Origin: Dugong dugon
Lineage: Eukaryota; Chordata; Mammalia; Sirenia; Dugongidae
Direction: 5' to 3'
Assembly (NCBI GenBank): GCA_030035585.1
Contig: CM057475.1
Location: forward strand, 2,923,501 to 2,987,500
DNA length: 64,000 nucleotides
The position numbers were made by a program, and so were the translations under genes. The notes beneath the pieces were generated by a model that did no database searches, had not been told where the DNA came from, and was given only the letters and a program-made list of their open reading frames with translations. How positions within the stretch are numbered: the first letter of the stretch is position 1; the number at the start of each line of letters is the position of its first letter. Of this stretch, positions 10,384 to 21,460 are shown one piece after another.

Positions 10384-10856
10384 AAGTCCCTTTGTTCTGA
10401 AATTTCCATCTCCTTGTGATGGAAAGAATCAAAGTGAAGTCTGGCCTAGACGGGGAGTTTCCCAAGATGGGAAGTTCCTAAACAATTTTAAGTGTGCCAT
10501 CTAGAAGTCTGAAGACCTGGATGTCAGCTGTGTGCTTGGCAAAATGCTGTGACTCCTCAGTGCCAGGTGCTGCCCCCAGTGATGGTGACACGGGTAAGAC
10601 ATAGACCTGCCCTGAACGGGGACGCAGAGATGGGCATAAGCTGAAGGTTTGTGCCAGCCAGGACATACACACAGAAACTGTCCAGATGCACTGAGTACTG
10701 GAGTACAGAGGCTAAGACCCTGTGAGCCCCAGTTGGGGGCAACTTGCTGGAGAAAGGGCCCAAGTAGGGATGAAGAAGTCTCACAGAGAAGACATGCCCC
10801 AGAAAAGATGATTTTCCCAGAATATGTAGGAATAAAACTGCCTATGCTAAGTTTTT

Positions 10857-11018
10857 GTCTGTCCCTGGGTGGTGCAGATGATTAAGTGCTGAACTACTAA
10901 CCGAAAGATTAGCGCTTTAAATCGAAGTGGAAGCCTCTCAAAACTCTATGGAGTGCAGTTCCATCCGAAACACATGGGGTCGCCATGCATCAGAATGGAC
11001 TAGATAGCACTTTTTTGT
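10857..11018 (+). mobile_element. AfroSINE, sense, diverged
   Basis: The head is GTCCCTGGGTGGTGCAGATG with a degraded B-box. The body is shortened and the tail is CATGGGGTCGCCATGCATCA. Confidence 0.8.
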
Positions 11019-12792
11019 TTTTATGCTAAGGTTTTACACAGTACCCATCACAGCATTGCTAATGAATTAAAGTCACAACACTGGCGTGCATGGACCTTTA
11101 GGAACCCTCTGAGTGGACAAATGGGGGAAGTCAGACTCAAAGAGGACGGTCAGAAAGCCCAGCCCTCCAGGTGCTCAGGTCACCCCTCAGCTTTCGGACT
11201 GGCCTCCTGCCGGTCAGATGGCACTGTCTGGCCCCCAGGGAGATCCCAGGCCTACGTGGGAACCGTGGGGCGAGTCAGGTCTCTGGAGCTGGCTACTTTC
11301 TCCTCATGGGCTGTGATTTCAGGGGACCAGAAAGAGGATGTGTCTGGAAGTGCTACAGAGAGGGTCACTGCCAAAAACAGCTCCCTTTGTTGGAATCAGA
11401 TAAGGATATGAAGGAAGATGAGTTGGGGCCACTTGCAAAAGGCACCTTGAAATGGAATAACAGCTTCATAGAACTTACAATTAATTTATAGGTAGGGAAA
11501 ATGAGTCAGAGAAGAGGCCAAAGAGTAGATTAATGATTCCATTATCAAGTATCTTAGGTTTAGCTTTCTGGAAATTAGTGCTCTTCTCTTTAAAAAATAA
11601 CAGCTGACCTCTTCTGTAAACTTCGCTGCCTTGGGGCGTTTCTTCTTGAAGCTGGCGTTGTTTGGTTCACTGTGAGCTGTGAAATGTATGGCTGCTCTCT
11701 GCGATCCATCAGGAAATTTCCAGAAGCCATCACTTGTTTCTTTTTCATCGATAGTGACATTTTATAACTGAGGGATTAGTGGACACTTTAATGCCCTTGG
11801 TCTTCTTAAACCACAAGGAGAGTTCTGTCAGCCTTTGGAAGATGAACTAGAAGGAAGAATTTTTTTTTAGTCTTATGAGGCTTCACAAAAAGAAACACCA
11901 GTGGCTAGGGTCCTGCTTCATGTAAATTGGAACGCTCTGAGAGAATCTCATTCACCATGAGTTGGACATGGGACCCTGGGCAAGCCAAAGAAGGATATTT
12001 GATAAGTCTTGGGATGATAGCTAGTATACAAGAAGAAATTAAATATCTTTCTCATTTATGTTGACTCTGAATTAGAGCTTCCTAAGGTCTTTTACCACCT
12101 TCTCGTCACATACTTAGAATTTCACGATTACACAGTGAATTCACCCACACTTCCTTTCTTCAAAACCACAAACACGGTAAAGAAAAGCATACAGTTAGAA
12201 AACCTCCCCTCCAACCCTGAATATAGGGTAATTCCTTTCAGACAATTTTCTTAAGAAAACGAAGAACGGCAAGTAAACCAGGATATGGACAATGGAAGCA
12301 TAATTTGGCAGGAAGGGAATAGACAAGGTGTCTGGCATTCTGAGATTTTTAGATGTTTCAAGAGAAGAGTTGCAGGTCAGAAGAGAAAGGAGGAGAGTTC
12401 TAGGAGCAGAGGCAGGAAAGGTGGTGTTTCTAAAGACTAGAAAGAAGCATGCCGGGGTAATAGCTGGCCAGGCCAGTCTGGCAGCCCTGCAACCTCTAAG
12501 TGTCTCTTCAGCACAGAAGTCAGACAAGTTGCCGTGAACATGACCCTCTGCTACTTGTCAAACCCCAAGAGGACCTGGGTAGGGTGGGTAGCTAAACATT
12601 CCCTCCTGACTCCCTTACCGGCCTGCATTGTAGATGAAGGAGAAATGGGCCTCAGCTTCTGAGAGGCCGAGTCTGGGAAACAGCTCAGCCTGGGCACAGA
12701 CCAGCACTGGGGAGCAGGCCATGCACTGGTGGGCTGGGGTGTGGCTCTGACAGCTGGTGCCACCGTTCTGCCGGAGCTAAGTCTCCACATCT
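11019..12792. other. Unassigned sequence, no gene seen
   Basis: About 1.8 kb with no recognised repeat or exon. The overlapping open frames at 11113-11491 and 12195-12790 lie on both strands and lack any domain, signal peptide or conserved motif. I do not call them genes. Confidence 0.5.
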
Positions 12793-13770
12793 GACCAGGC
12801 CTCCTGTGGCAGTTTTAAAATGTGTTCCCAAATGCTGTGGCATTTCTCCCATCAAGAGATGGGGTCTTTGTGCCCTCCCCTTGAATCTTGGTGAGTTTTG
12901 ACTGCTCCTACCAAGAGTGTTGAGCAAGGTCAGAGGTGGCCACAAAAGCATGACTCAGACACAAGCAGTGGGTAGAACAATGCTCCCTTCACACAGAGAA
13001 GAGAGAGCAAAGTCAGGTTTGATAGTGGGTGCTCGTCCCCTGGGGCTGACAACCGGTGGGTGTTCTACACACACCTCTCCAGTGCTGCAGATGAAAGACA
13101 CCTTTCCCTCCCTGCTGGGAGCAGATATAGTAGTGAGGGTTGGCCAGGTGCCATAGACACCACACACACAAGCAGAACAAAGAGATTGTCATTAGGCCCG
13201 TAACAGGTAAGGAGTCTCCCTGACAAGGAAGATGAAGAAACCAGGACAGAGGGAGGATCAGTTCCCAGTCTGCATTATCAGGGAATGTTTCGGGTCCAAG
13301 GCTTCTGAGTAGGTGGCCTGGGTGCAGGTGCAGGGGTTGCGGTGGCCTGTTCTCCGAACAGAGTCTGACAGAAGAGGTGTTACATCACTTCTGAGGCCGG
13401 GTCATAAAAGGCATGTGACTTCCATCTGGTTCTCTTGGAATGTGCCCTCTCAGGATGCTCCATCTCAGACTCTCCCTCTTGGAACAAAGCAGCCAGGGTA
13501 CAAGGAGCCCAGCCACAAGGAAATGCCCCATGCAGGTGATTCGGTGGACAGGTTCTGCTGAGCTCAGCTTCTGGAGCGTCCCAGCCCAGACACTGGATGT
13601 GAGAATGAGAAGCATCCACATGATTTCAGCAGAGACAGACTATTCACATGCATCCTGTCTGAATTCTTGAGCCTCAGACCCTAGGAACATAATAAAATGG
13701 TGGTTGTTTTATGCCCTTCAGTGTGGGGATGTTTGTTACGTAGCAATAGATAACCAGTGCACAGCCCAAA
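12793..13770 (+). mobile_element. Old solo LTR (ERVL/MaLR type, family uncertain), split by an insertion
   Basis: The two outer parts (12793-12918 and 13360-13770) together look like one old LTR. They include 'catcaagagatggggtct', 'ggtcataaaaggca', a polyadenylation-type AATAAA region and an end reading TTGTTACGTAGCAATAGATA. A foreign 441-bp block separates them. This is a fossil without coding sequence. The divergence implies an insertion early in placental history. Confidence 0.6.
12919..13359. mobile_element. Unidentified 441-bp insertion flanked by AGAGT repeats
   Basis: The surrounding LTR reads continuously if this block and one copy of AGAGT are removed (AGAGT at 12914-12918 and 13360-13364). 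The block starts GTTGAGCAAGG and ends TTCTCCGAAC. It has no poly-A tail, no RTE-like tail and no clear terminal inverted repeat beyond GTT/AAC. A 5-bp duplication without a tail suggests an LTR or a DNA element, not a LINE or SINE. I do not recognise the family. Confidence 0.55.
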
Positions 13771-13796
13771 CGTTTTGGTTGATCTATATCTAGGCC

Positions 13797-13967
13797 AGAG
13801 TCCCTGGGTGGCGCAAATGGTTAATGCACTTGGCTGCTAACTGAAAGGTTGGAGGTTCAAGTCCACCCGGAAGCTCCTCAGAAGAAAGGCCTGGTGATCT
13901 ACTCCTGAACAATCATATTGTTCTACTCTGATACGTATAGGGTCACCATGAGTTGGATTGATTTTCG
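13797..13967 (+). mobile_element. AfroSINE, sense
   Basis: The head GAGTCCCTGGGTGGCGCAAA is well preserved, with B-box GGTTGGAGGTTCAAGTCCAC. The body has lost part of its 'ccattgaaaaccctatgg' segment. The tail GGGTCACCATGAGTTGGATT is shortened. Confidence 0.88.
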
Positions 13968-14574
13968 GTTTGGATGCCTAGGCTGTCTGCTTGCAAATGA
14001 CAAGCTACACTACAGCCATCCTCCTTCAAAGATTCATAAAGATAAAAATAAAAAAAAAAAACATGTTGTATGTCCTCGGAGAAGATTCTGCAGCTCAATG
14101 GAAATTAGATATTGCTTTCTGGTTATATTTAGAAAACAAAAATTTGGGGCGGGGGGAGCCAAAACCTCAGTGTCTTCAGAGAAACACAGGAAACCATGGA
14201 CTGTAGGAAAATACATAAAAAAGAAATCTTATGTGCAGCCTGGCATTAACATTGGGAAAAAAACTGCCGGCAAAAATGGCCAATTTTAGGCCTCCTCTCT
14301 GCCAGAGGACACCTACAGGGTTTTAAAGGAAACTAATTCTGTCAACTTATCAGCCAAGTTATCATGTAGATATGAATGCAAGAAAATGATATTTTCATGT
14401 ATGCATGAGCCCAGAAGGTTTTTCATCTACTAACACTCCCTGAAGCCTGCAATAACTAACTGATGGATAAGTCAAAGAAAATATCCATGGGAAGCTATAG
14501 TATGAAGGAAGCGGTTTAGGGAGACAGAGGCACCATTATGCAAACTAATAATCAGATTTTCATTGGATGACTTT
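13968..14574. other. Unassigned sequence
   Basis: No repeat or exon recognised. A short A-rich tract lies at 14041-14060. The 123-codon open frame through this region starts inside the SINE tail and has no domain. Confidence 0.45.
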
Positions 14575-14729
14575 CAGAATTAGATTGCCAGCCCTTTTTT
14601 CCTAGTCTTAATCTGGAAGCTGTGCTGAAATCCGTTCACCATGGGTTACCCTGCTGGTATTTGAAATATCAATGGTATAGCTTCCAGCATCATAGCAACA
14701 TGCAAGTCACCACAGTAGGACAAAGTGAC
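14575..14729 (-). mobile_element. RTE LINE 5' end, antisense
   Basis: Reverse complement of the RTE 5' end: TACCCTGCTGGTATTTGAAA, GCTTCCAGCATCATAGCAAC, then CACCACAGTAGGACAAAGTG. It matches the start of the 10049-10383 unit. It points away from the RTE 3' end that lies beyond the intervening AfroSINE. Confidence 0.75.
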
Positions 14730-14732
14730 AGG

Positions 14733-14908
14733 TAGTGGAACCAGTTCCGTGGAGTCAACCCTGACTCATGGCAACCCCATGCGTGTTAGAGTAGAACGGT
14801 GTGTCATAGGGTTTCAATGACTGATTTTACACAGGTAGATCTCCAGGCCTTTCTTCTGAGGTGCTTCTGTGTGGACTCCAACCTCCAGGTTAGCAGCCAA
14901 ATGTCCTC
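14733..14908 (-). mobile_element. AfroSINE, antisense, between two RTE ends
   Basis: It has the tail CCGTGGAGTCAACCCTGACTC and the body TAGATCTCCAGGCCTTTCTTC, with the head ending early at TTAGCAGCCAAATG. It lies at the junction between the antisense RTE 5' end and the sense RTE 3' end. Confidence 0.85.
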
Positions 14909-15057
14909 AATGAGATGAAGTGACACAATGGCAGCAACAATGGGCTCAAACACACCAACAGCCAGGAAGATGGTGCAGGACTGGGCAACCTTTCATTCTG
15001 TTATAGGTAAGATTGCCACGAGTGGGAGCCAACCCACGGCAACTAATAACAACAACA
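14909..15057 (+). mobile_element. RTE LINE 3' end, sense
   Basis: It follows the last ~150 bases of the RTE at 53635-54931: AATGGCAGCAACAATGGGCT, GATGGTGCAGGACTGGGCAA, and the tail CCACGGCAACTAATAACAAC. It is 5'-truncated. Confidence 0.8.
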
Positions 15058-15569
15058 AAAACCCGGAGGCTTCCTGGAGCCTTCCCTCCCCTCCCCCTCT
15101 CTCTTCCACTTCTCCAATTGGTGCAAAGGGAAGCAAAACGGATGCACGACCCCATTACTCTTCAGCTTAGAAAGCTTCCGCGGCTTCCCCCTCACCTCCT
15201 GTGGTATTTCCCTCCCCTCTGGTTTTTCCGCCGCGTTGCTTCTGTGGAGATTCCGAGTGCTCCCCGTCTGTGCTGTTCTTCGCCTGCCCTGCCGCCCTCC
15301 AACCGCAGTGATCCCACAGAGAACAGCTCCCCAGGGCCAGAGCACTGGCCGAAGGTGGGCGTGTCTCTGCCCCCTCACCAGAACCCGAGCTTGGGGAAGG
15401 AGGCAGCTCTCGGGTCAGCTCATCATTGTATCTCTAAGAACAGCTCTGCTTTTACATCACTACATGTTCAGGCAGTATCTGTTGAAGGCATGAAGACAAT
15501 TTCCAGCACTGTGCTGAAATTGCCGTGGTCCTCAGTTCCGTTAACCCAAGAGTTCTTCATGAACTTTAC
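15058..15569. other. Unassigned GC-richer stretch
   Basis: Pyrimidine-rich start, then moderately GC-rich DNA without CpG-island density. A 316-codon open frame (15013-15963) begins inside the RTE tail and runs into the L2-like segment, so it is not a credible gene. Parts may be eroded L2. Confidence 0.4.
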
Positions 15570-15990
15570 CTGTGTTGGTGAGTTCCCTGCACATTGTGGG
15601 CCCTCGCACACAGTGAGTGTGCAGCCATGCATGGAACCAGCCACACTTCATTTTGGCTGGCAGTTGGGGATGAGTAGAGGTCACATCTTAACCTCTTTCC
15701 AAATGTCTCCTCACCCTCTCATTGGAGGGCCACCCATCACCCTCCTGAGGTTTTCTCTGAAATCCCATCTGGGGAGATCTCTTCCCTGCTCCCACGGGGC
15801 TTTGTCCACACCTCTCTTACCCTGCTTATCCCATTGTGTTTTAACAATGCTAATTTATGTCTCATTTCACCTAGACTTGGAGCGTTTTAAGGGCAAATTG
15901 TGTTTGATTCATTTCTGCCTGCCATGTGCTCAAATGCTTGTGGGAGCTGGTAGGGGTCAATAATGGATGGTCGGATGAGTGATTAGATAT
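15570..15990 (+). mobile_element. L2 LINE 3' end (probable)
   Basis: The L2 3'-terminal pattern is visible: CTGAAATCCCATCTGGGGAG, then 'ctcatttcacctagacttggagcg', a 'gggcaaattgtgtttgattcatttctg' segment and 'tcaataatggatggtcggatgagtga'. Old and diverged. Confidence 0.55.
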
Positions 15991-16616
15991 GGATTGGGTG
16001 GGAGGTGCTGTGGAGGGGCCTGGCCCAGGGGCTGCCTCACCCCTTCGTGTCCTGGCCCTAGACTAGGCCACCTTCAAAAGCTTGTTGGGACACTAGGATT
16101 TGGAGCCGTGATCCCTCACCCCTAGCTGTTGTACATACAGAAGCTAGTGACATCTGGGGAAAGGGGAAAAAGCCAGGGGGGCATTTGGAATTCTCAGGGG
16201 CCACTAAGCAGGTGTCAGCAGAGCCCAAACTTGACCTTCAGAGGAGCCCACCCATCCACACCCACCAGCAGCACTGTTCTGGCACCTTGGGGGAGGGGAG
16301 ATTCACCTTGGTTCCAAGCATGCCCTCTGCTTTGCACCGCTCCCTATGGGCGTGGACAGCAGCGGGGCTGCCATGGGCTTTGTGGAGCGAGGCCATCAGC
16401 TGAATGCCCTCCAGGCTGCCTGCACCAACCAGTCCCCTGCAGTCATGGCTGTGGTCCAGGCTGCAGGGCTGGGAACAGGCAGAGTGTGCTGCCCAGGATG
16501 GGGAGGCTTCAGCAGATCAAATCTGCAAGTGTGCATTGATCATGTGGTTCTGGATACTTTGTGATAGGTCTGGGGATACACGACACATAACGCATGTCAC
16601 TTGTCCGCCAAAACCA
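15991..16616. other. Unassigned, GC-richer sequence
   Basis: No repeat family recognised. Overlapping short open frames in all three plus frames reflect the higher GC content and show no domain. Confidence 0.45.
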
Positions 16617-16672
16617 AAACAAACCCGGTTGCCATGGAGTTGATTCTGACTCACAGCGACCCTATAGGGGAT
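16617..16672 (-). mobile_element. AfroSINE tail fragment, antisense
   Basis: GGTTGCCATGGAGTTGATTC followed by CTCACAGCGACCCTATAGG. Only the tail end is present. Confidence 0.75.
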
Positions 16673-16700
16673 TGTAATTTAGGGGGAATGGCAGGCAGTT

Positions 16701-16848
16701 AAAGGACTCCTTCTGAGCTTGGCCGCTGATCAAAAGGTTGGTGGTTTGAATCCACCAGCCACTCCTTGGAAACCCTACAGGGCAATGCTACTCTGTCCTA
16801 CAGGGTCGCTATGAGTCAGCTGTACGGGGTTTGGTTGTTGTTTCTTTA
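16701..16848 (+). mobile_element. AfroSINE, sense, internally shortened
   Basis: The head ends with B-box GGTTGGTGGTTTGAATCCAC. The central 'gatgtggcagtctgc' block is missing, so the head joins directly to CTTGGAAACCCTACAGGGCA and the tail CAGGGTCGCTATGAGTCAGC. Several copies in the window share this short form, so it is probably a subfamily and not a private deletion. Confidence 0.85.
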
Positions 16849-16859
16849 GTTTTTTGCTT

Positions 16860-17052
16860 AAGGAGTCTCCGGGGTACAAACAACTAATGTGCTTGGTTGC
16901 TAACCTAAAGACTGGAGGTTTGAGTCTACCCAGAGGTGCCTGGTGATCTACTTCCAAAAAATCCGCCACTGAAAATCCTATGGAGCACAGTTCTACTCTG
17001 ACACACACGAGGTCACCATGAGTCGGAGTCAGCTTGAAGGAAACTGTTTTTT
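16860..17052 (+). mobile_element. AfroSINE, sense
   Basis: A copy of the 'acccagaggtgcctggtgatctac' subfamily, 12 bases downstream of the previous SINE and in the same orientation. The tail GTCACCATGAGTCGGAGTCA ends in a T-rich run. Confidence 0.9.
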
Positions 17053-17084
17053 TTTGTGCTCTGTAAGGCTTTCAAAACTTTGAT

Positions 17085-17440
17085 CAAATGCTCTCATAGA
17101 AGCATTTAAAGGATTTAAAGTTCTTGGAGCACAGAGAGGAGGAGTGTTTTGCCTCCGACTGAAGGACTGGAGTTAGGGGAGGCTTCATGGAGGAGATGGC
17201 ACTTGAGTTGGACCTGGAGAATGTGTATGATTTTAAAAGCCAAGAAGGAGGGAGAGATAAGAAGAGGCGATGATGTGAGCAAAGACACAAGAGCCAGAGA
17301 GTGCTGGTGGGTTTGGGAGAGAGTAAGGGTCAGGCCGGAAACAGCAAGGGATGACTTTGGGGTTGCAGCAGATTATTCAGGGCCTTTGGTGCTGGCCTGA
17401 GGAGTTTGGACTTCCTCTTGTCTTGAATCAAAAAGGAGCA
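17085..17440 (+). mobile_element. L2 LINE fragment
   Basis: The L2 pattern is clear: 'ggaggcttcatggaggagatggcacttgagttggacctgg', 'gatgtgagcaaagacacaagagcc', 'cagggcctttggtgctggcctgaggagtttggac'. Key short phrases are GGAGATGGCACTTGAG and TTGGACTTCCTCTTG. Confidence 0.75.
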
Positions 17441-17904
17441 GTTGAAGATGTTTTAACTGACAGCAGTTCAGTGGATGCACTGGAGGGGAAGACATGTTGC
17501 GTGCACAATGTGGCGTGAGGCCACGGGCCTGAACAGCTGGCAGGAGAGGTGAATACAGAGCAAGGGGAGGCAGAAAGTTCACAGACAGCTCCAGGATCGC
17601 ACACTGTGGAGGAGCAAGGGGAACAGGCGGAGAGATGCCACAGTCGAAGCTCAGCTCCTCCACCCATCAAAAGACAAACGGCATTTCTACGACTTCATCT
17701 TACCCAGGGATTCTAAACCTTTCAGGATTAGAACCAGTGTTTTGCGTCTGTCCTTGTGCCTTTGGTACAGATGCTAAAACAAGAATCCAGTCCTCAGTAA
17801 AGCTTTGTCCAAAGAGCAAATAGGTTCTGTGACTTGCAAAATAGGTTAATTTGGACTAGAATGACTGGGTTGTTGCTCAAAGCGTTCTATAAACAGAAGG
17901 TGAA
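17441..17904. other. Unassigned, probably eroded L2 continuation
   Basis: The first ~150 bases plausibly continue the L2 ('cagttcagtggatgcactggagg'). The rest is unrecognised. Confidence 0.4.
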
Positions 17905-18165
17905 AGGCAGCTTAGAATAGTGGTGAAAGCATGGACTCTGGAGCCAGCCTTCCTGGTTTCAAATTCCAGCTCTGCCACTAAGCAGCTGTGTGACCTTGGG
18001 CAGTAACTCACCCTCTCTGTGCTTCAGCTTGCTCACCTGTAAAAAGTGATGTTTTAACATCTATCTCCTAGGGTTGTTTGAATGATTAGAACTGGGTCTA
18101 ATCTGCATCACATAGGACTTAGCTAGTACTTTTGTGGCTACTGATGCAGAATTCAAATGATTCAG
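17905..18165 (+). mobile_element. MIR SINE, nearly full length
   Basis: Textbook MIR: TAGTGGTGAAAGCATGGACT, CTGGAGCCAGCCTTCCTGG, GCTGTGTGACCTTGGGCAG, CTCACCTGTAAAAAGTGATG and TAGGGTTGTTTGAATGATTA. The core domain is intact and the 3' end is degraded. Confidence 0.95.
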
Positions 18166-20228
18166 TATTGATAAAAACGAAGTAACAAAACTCAGAGGAG
18201 ATTGAACAGAAAATAATGTAATCAGAAGTCCAGGCAAAAAGCTTGCAAATAAAATTAAACATTAAAAAAAAAAAAAAGAGAGCCTGGCTAGTAAACACAG
18301 TGTACTGTTTCTGGCAGAAGCTTTATTTTCAACTGTAAATACTATGGGTATTAAGTCCTTCTGTGACTTTTGGCAACTTCTCCTTTGTTTTTTCTTTTTT
18401 TTTTTTTTTTTTTTGAGGATATTTTCAATAGCTTTGTTTCCTACCCTTACAACACTTCATAATGATATTTGGGGGAAATTACGAGAGCAGAGAGGTCTTA
18501 ATATAGAATATGAAATACATAATCTCAATTGTATTGTCCCTGGTGCTTTGCTATTTTCAACGCCCTTTTTGCCACATATACAAGTTGTGACATTTTATGA
18601 GCAATGTATTTATTATATTTTGGCAAGTTGTAAGGAAAGAGTTATGAACTTGGGCTATATTATAAATATATTAATGTTCTATTATAGTATGTATTTTCTT
18701 TTTGTAATTTTATTTGCTAACTCTGTCTTTCATGACAAAGAAGCTTTAGCATGCAGTGAGAATGTCTTCTGTATCTGTAAGGCTGGACTTGGTAAAACCC
18801 TTAGACTCTTAGGGTGGCTGTGACATAAGCACAGAACATTATTTCTACGATTTTATTTAAAGGGTCTTTCTCAAATAATACTCTAAATAGGCTCTCTCCA
18901 GACTTTTGAAGAATTGAGGTTCACATGTGAGATTGAAAATTCACTTTCTTATACAGTTTGGCCGTGTTTAACTTCTTTCAGTGAAAAAATTCCAGTTTGC
19001 CTTTTATATGACTCCAAATATCTAAACAATTGGCATTATGTATGCGCAAGTGGATCTTTGTAGCTGATTTAAATTGTTTTACTCATGTGTTTGGAACTGT
19101 GGAAACTCATCCTTTGGTTGGCACCCTACCTACTAGCAATTTTAAAGAGCAACAAAAGCAGTATGTTCTTTTACGGGAGTACAATCCTGAAAGTTTTGTT
19201 CCAAATGTCATTGTATATGTATTTTTCACAAATCTAGTCTGGTTCATTTGTTTCAAAAGCAACATTTTAATTTGTTTTTGTTTGCTTTTTTACCTGCCAA
19301 AAACAATCCTCTGGCACACGTTCTTGTGGCTGACTTTTGTATACAAATATGAATAACCTTAAATTATTGGGCAACATTCATTTCACCCTGCCAACTTTGA
19401 GTGCAGGGAGTTCCAGGGGAGAGTGGGGCATTGAGTCACTCTAAACTTATTTGGGATGTTGTCCAGGAAGTTATGGGAAGAAACTTGTTTTGAAGCTGAG
19501 TTAAAATCTCATGGGCTCATTACTCTTATGTAACACTTACGAAAGAGCTGAGACCCATGTGGTTCTGTCGCAGAAGAGCACTGTGGTTGAAAGAACATAG
19601 CCCAGTGACCAATAGCTATTTCAAAATTATTAAAGTTCTTTACTTACATTTCTTAAAAAAAAAAAAAAAAAAGATGGGGTCAGAGCTGGACACATTGCTT
19701 TAAGCCCTCTTTGTTTCTCTCAACAATTGTCCTCATGCTGTTTACCTCTCCTGAGCCCGTCTCCACCCCAGATTCCTCCAAAAAATGCCTTTCTTCCCTA
19801 ACTGTTAACTGATTACTCCAGGTTTGAGTAACTAAAATCCCAAAGAATCTTTCTGACATAAACTTGGTGGAGGACGGCGTGGAGGGGAAGGAGCTGGTGC
19901 TGAGCAGGACGAGGCAGACCCCTCTCTAATGAGCAGGTGGAAAGGAGGCTGTGGATGGACTTTAGTTGACAATCTGAGACAGCATTCTATTCTAGAAACC
20001 TTTGAAATGCTGGATTTCATATTTTGACCTTCCAAAAATGTAGTGCTTATTAGTAACAGCAGAGAACCCTTTCCAGTGCTTTTGAAGTGGCCTGGACTGT
20101 TCATACAGGAATATGTTTCTAGCAACTGTAAATCAGTGTATTCCCACAGTACACTCCAGGTACGCTCACTACCTCCTGTCACTCATGTTTTTTTTTCTCA
20201 CAGAGAAGCTTCCCCTGAATAATATTTA
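18166..20228. other. Repeat-poor AT-rich block, apparently unique
   Basis: Beyond poly-A/T runs at 18264-18276, 18389-18415 and 19655-19672, no interspersed repeat is visible across about 2 kb. That is unusual in this window. The two open frames at 18344-18823 and 19030-19356 run through T-rich DNA and lack domains. The block might be a conserved non-coding segment or a distal 3' UTR, but the sequence alone cannot show this. Confidence 0.45.
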
Positions 20229-20432
20229 TGTTGTTAGCGGTTGTCAAGTTGATTCTGACTCATGGCAATCCCGTGTGTGCAGAGTAGAACACTCCATAGG
20301 GTTTTCAAGGCTGTGAACTTTCAGAAATAGATCTCAAGGCCTGTCTTCTGAGGCATCTCTGGGTGGGTTTGAATGTCCATCCTTTCGGCTAGTAGACGAG
20401 GACTTAACCATTTGTACCACCCAGGGACTCCC
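20229..20432 (-). mobile_element. AfroSINE, antisense
   Basis: Tail GTTGTCAAGTTGATTCTGACT, body TCTCAAGGCCTGTCTTCTGA, and head ending CCACCCAGGGACTCCC. Full length. Confidence 0.92.
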
Positions 20433-20458
20433 AATTATATTTGTAGTTGACTCTTATA

Positions 20459-20668
20459 AAACCAGTTGCTGGCCAATTGACTCTGACTCATGGTGACCCT
20501 ATGTGTGTCAGAGTAGAACTCTGCTCCAGAGTGTTTTCAATGGCTGATTTTTCGGAAGTAAATCACCAGGCCTTTCTTTTGAGGTGCCTCTGGGTGGACT
20601 AGAACCTCCAACCTTTGGGTGGGTCAGCAGCCGAGCATGTTAACCATGTGCACCACTCAGGGACTCTG
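20459..20668 (-). mobile_element. AfroSINE, antisense
   Basis: Full-length copy of the same subfamily, 27 bases from the previous one and in the same orientation. Body AAATCACCAGGCCTTTCTTT, head ending CACTCAGGGACTCTG. Confidence 0.92.
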
Positions 20669-21030
20669 ATGACCCTTATAGACACTGTAAAAAGGAATTT
20701 TCCTGTTGCTTATAGCTGTAAAGATCGCTCACCTACTTTGCAAGGAAGGAAAGAAAAGAAAAAAAAAGGAGAAAATATGTAGTGCTGTAATATTGGTAAG
20801 AAACAAACAAACAAGGAAATTCTGAGGGAATCCAAGGGAGCAAAGGAGGGGAAATGGCACTGGGACTGTCTCACAAACCTGCCTGTATTTGATCAGGCAT
20901 TCTTCACCTCTCAGTTCTGAGACATCAGCTTCTCTGGGTGTGATGTGATTGAGTCAAAGTGTGGCAGCACATCCAGTAGGTTATTCAGAACTCAGAGTAG
21001 GAGTGTTTCACCAGTCACCAACAAATCCAC
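20669..21030. other. Unassigned sequence
   Basis: An A-rich purine tract lies at about 20744-20775. The remainder is unrecognised. Confidence 0.45.
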
Positions 21031-21345
21031 CTTTGTTTCTTAGTGCTGCTGTAACAAAATACCTCAAAGTGGGTGGCTCTAAAGAACAAAAATTTATTTT
21101 CTCACCGTTCTGGAAGCTAGGAGTACAAATCAGGGTCTCAATCACATCATTTCCTTCTGTGGGTCTCTCTCCTAATTTCTGGTGGCTGTCGCAATCCTTG
21201 GTGTTCCTTTCCTGCTTATAGATGCATCTGCCTCTTGTCACGTGTTGTCTCTCTCCTTCTGTCACTCCCTTTCTATGACATATTACTCAAATGGAATTAG
21301 GATATGACCTTGTTTGACCTAACAGATAACAAAAGAAAAACCCTA
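21031..21345 (-). mobile_element. Old MaLR-type LTR (MLT1-like), antisense
   Basis: It starts with the reverse complement of an MLT1-like 3' end (TTAGTGCTGCTGTAACAAAA then GTTCTGGAAGCTAGGAGT). It continues through 'tggtggctgtcgcaatcc' and a 'tatgaccttgtttgacc' segment to a degraded end. This is a fossil LTR with no internal sequence. The family assignment is from memory and approximate. Confidence 0.6.
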
Positions 21346-21460
21346 TTTTCCCAAAACCAAACCAGTGAACCAGTGCCACTGAGTCAAGCTGGGCTCATGG
21401 TGACCCCACACGTGTCAGAATAGAACTGTGCTCCGTAGAGTTTTCAATGGCTGATTTTTT

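Noticed and set aside
15013-15963. 316-codon plus-strand open frame, the longest in the window
   Set aside because: It starts in an RTE 3' tail and ends in an L2-like 3' end. It has no domain, signal peptide or splice context, and the other frames are also fairly open because of the higher GC content.
18344-18823. 159-codon open frame with hydrophobic stretches
   Set aside because: The stretches come from a poly-T run and AT-rich DNA. There is no recognisable family and no splice or promoter support.
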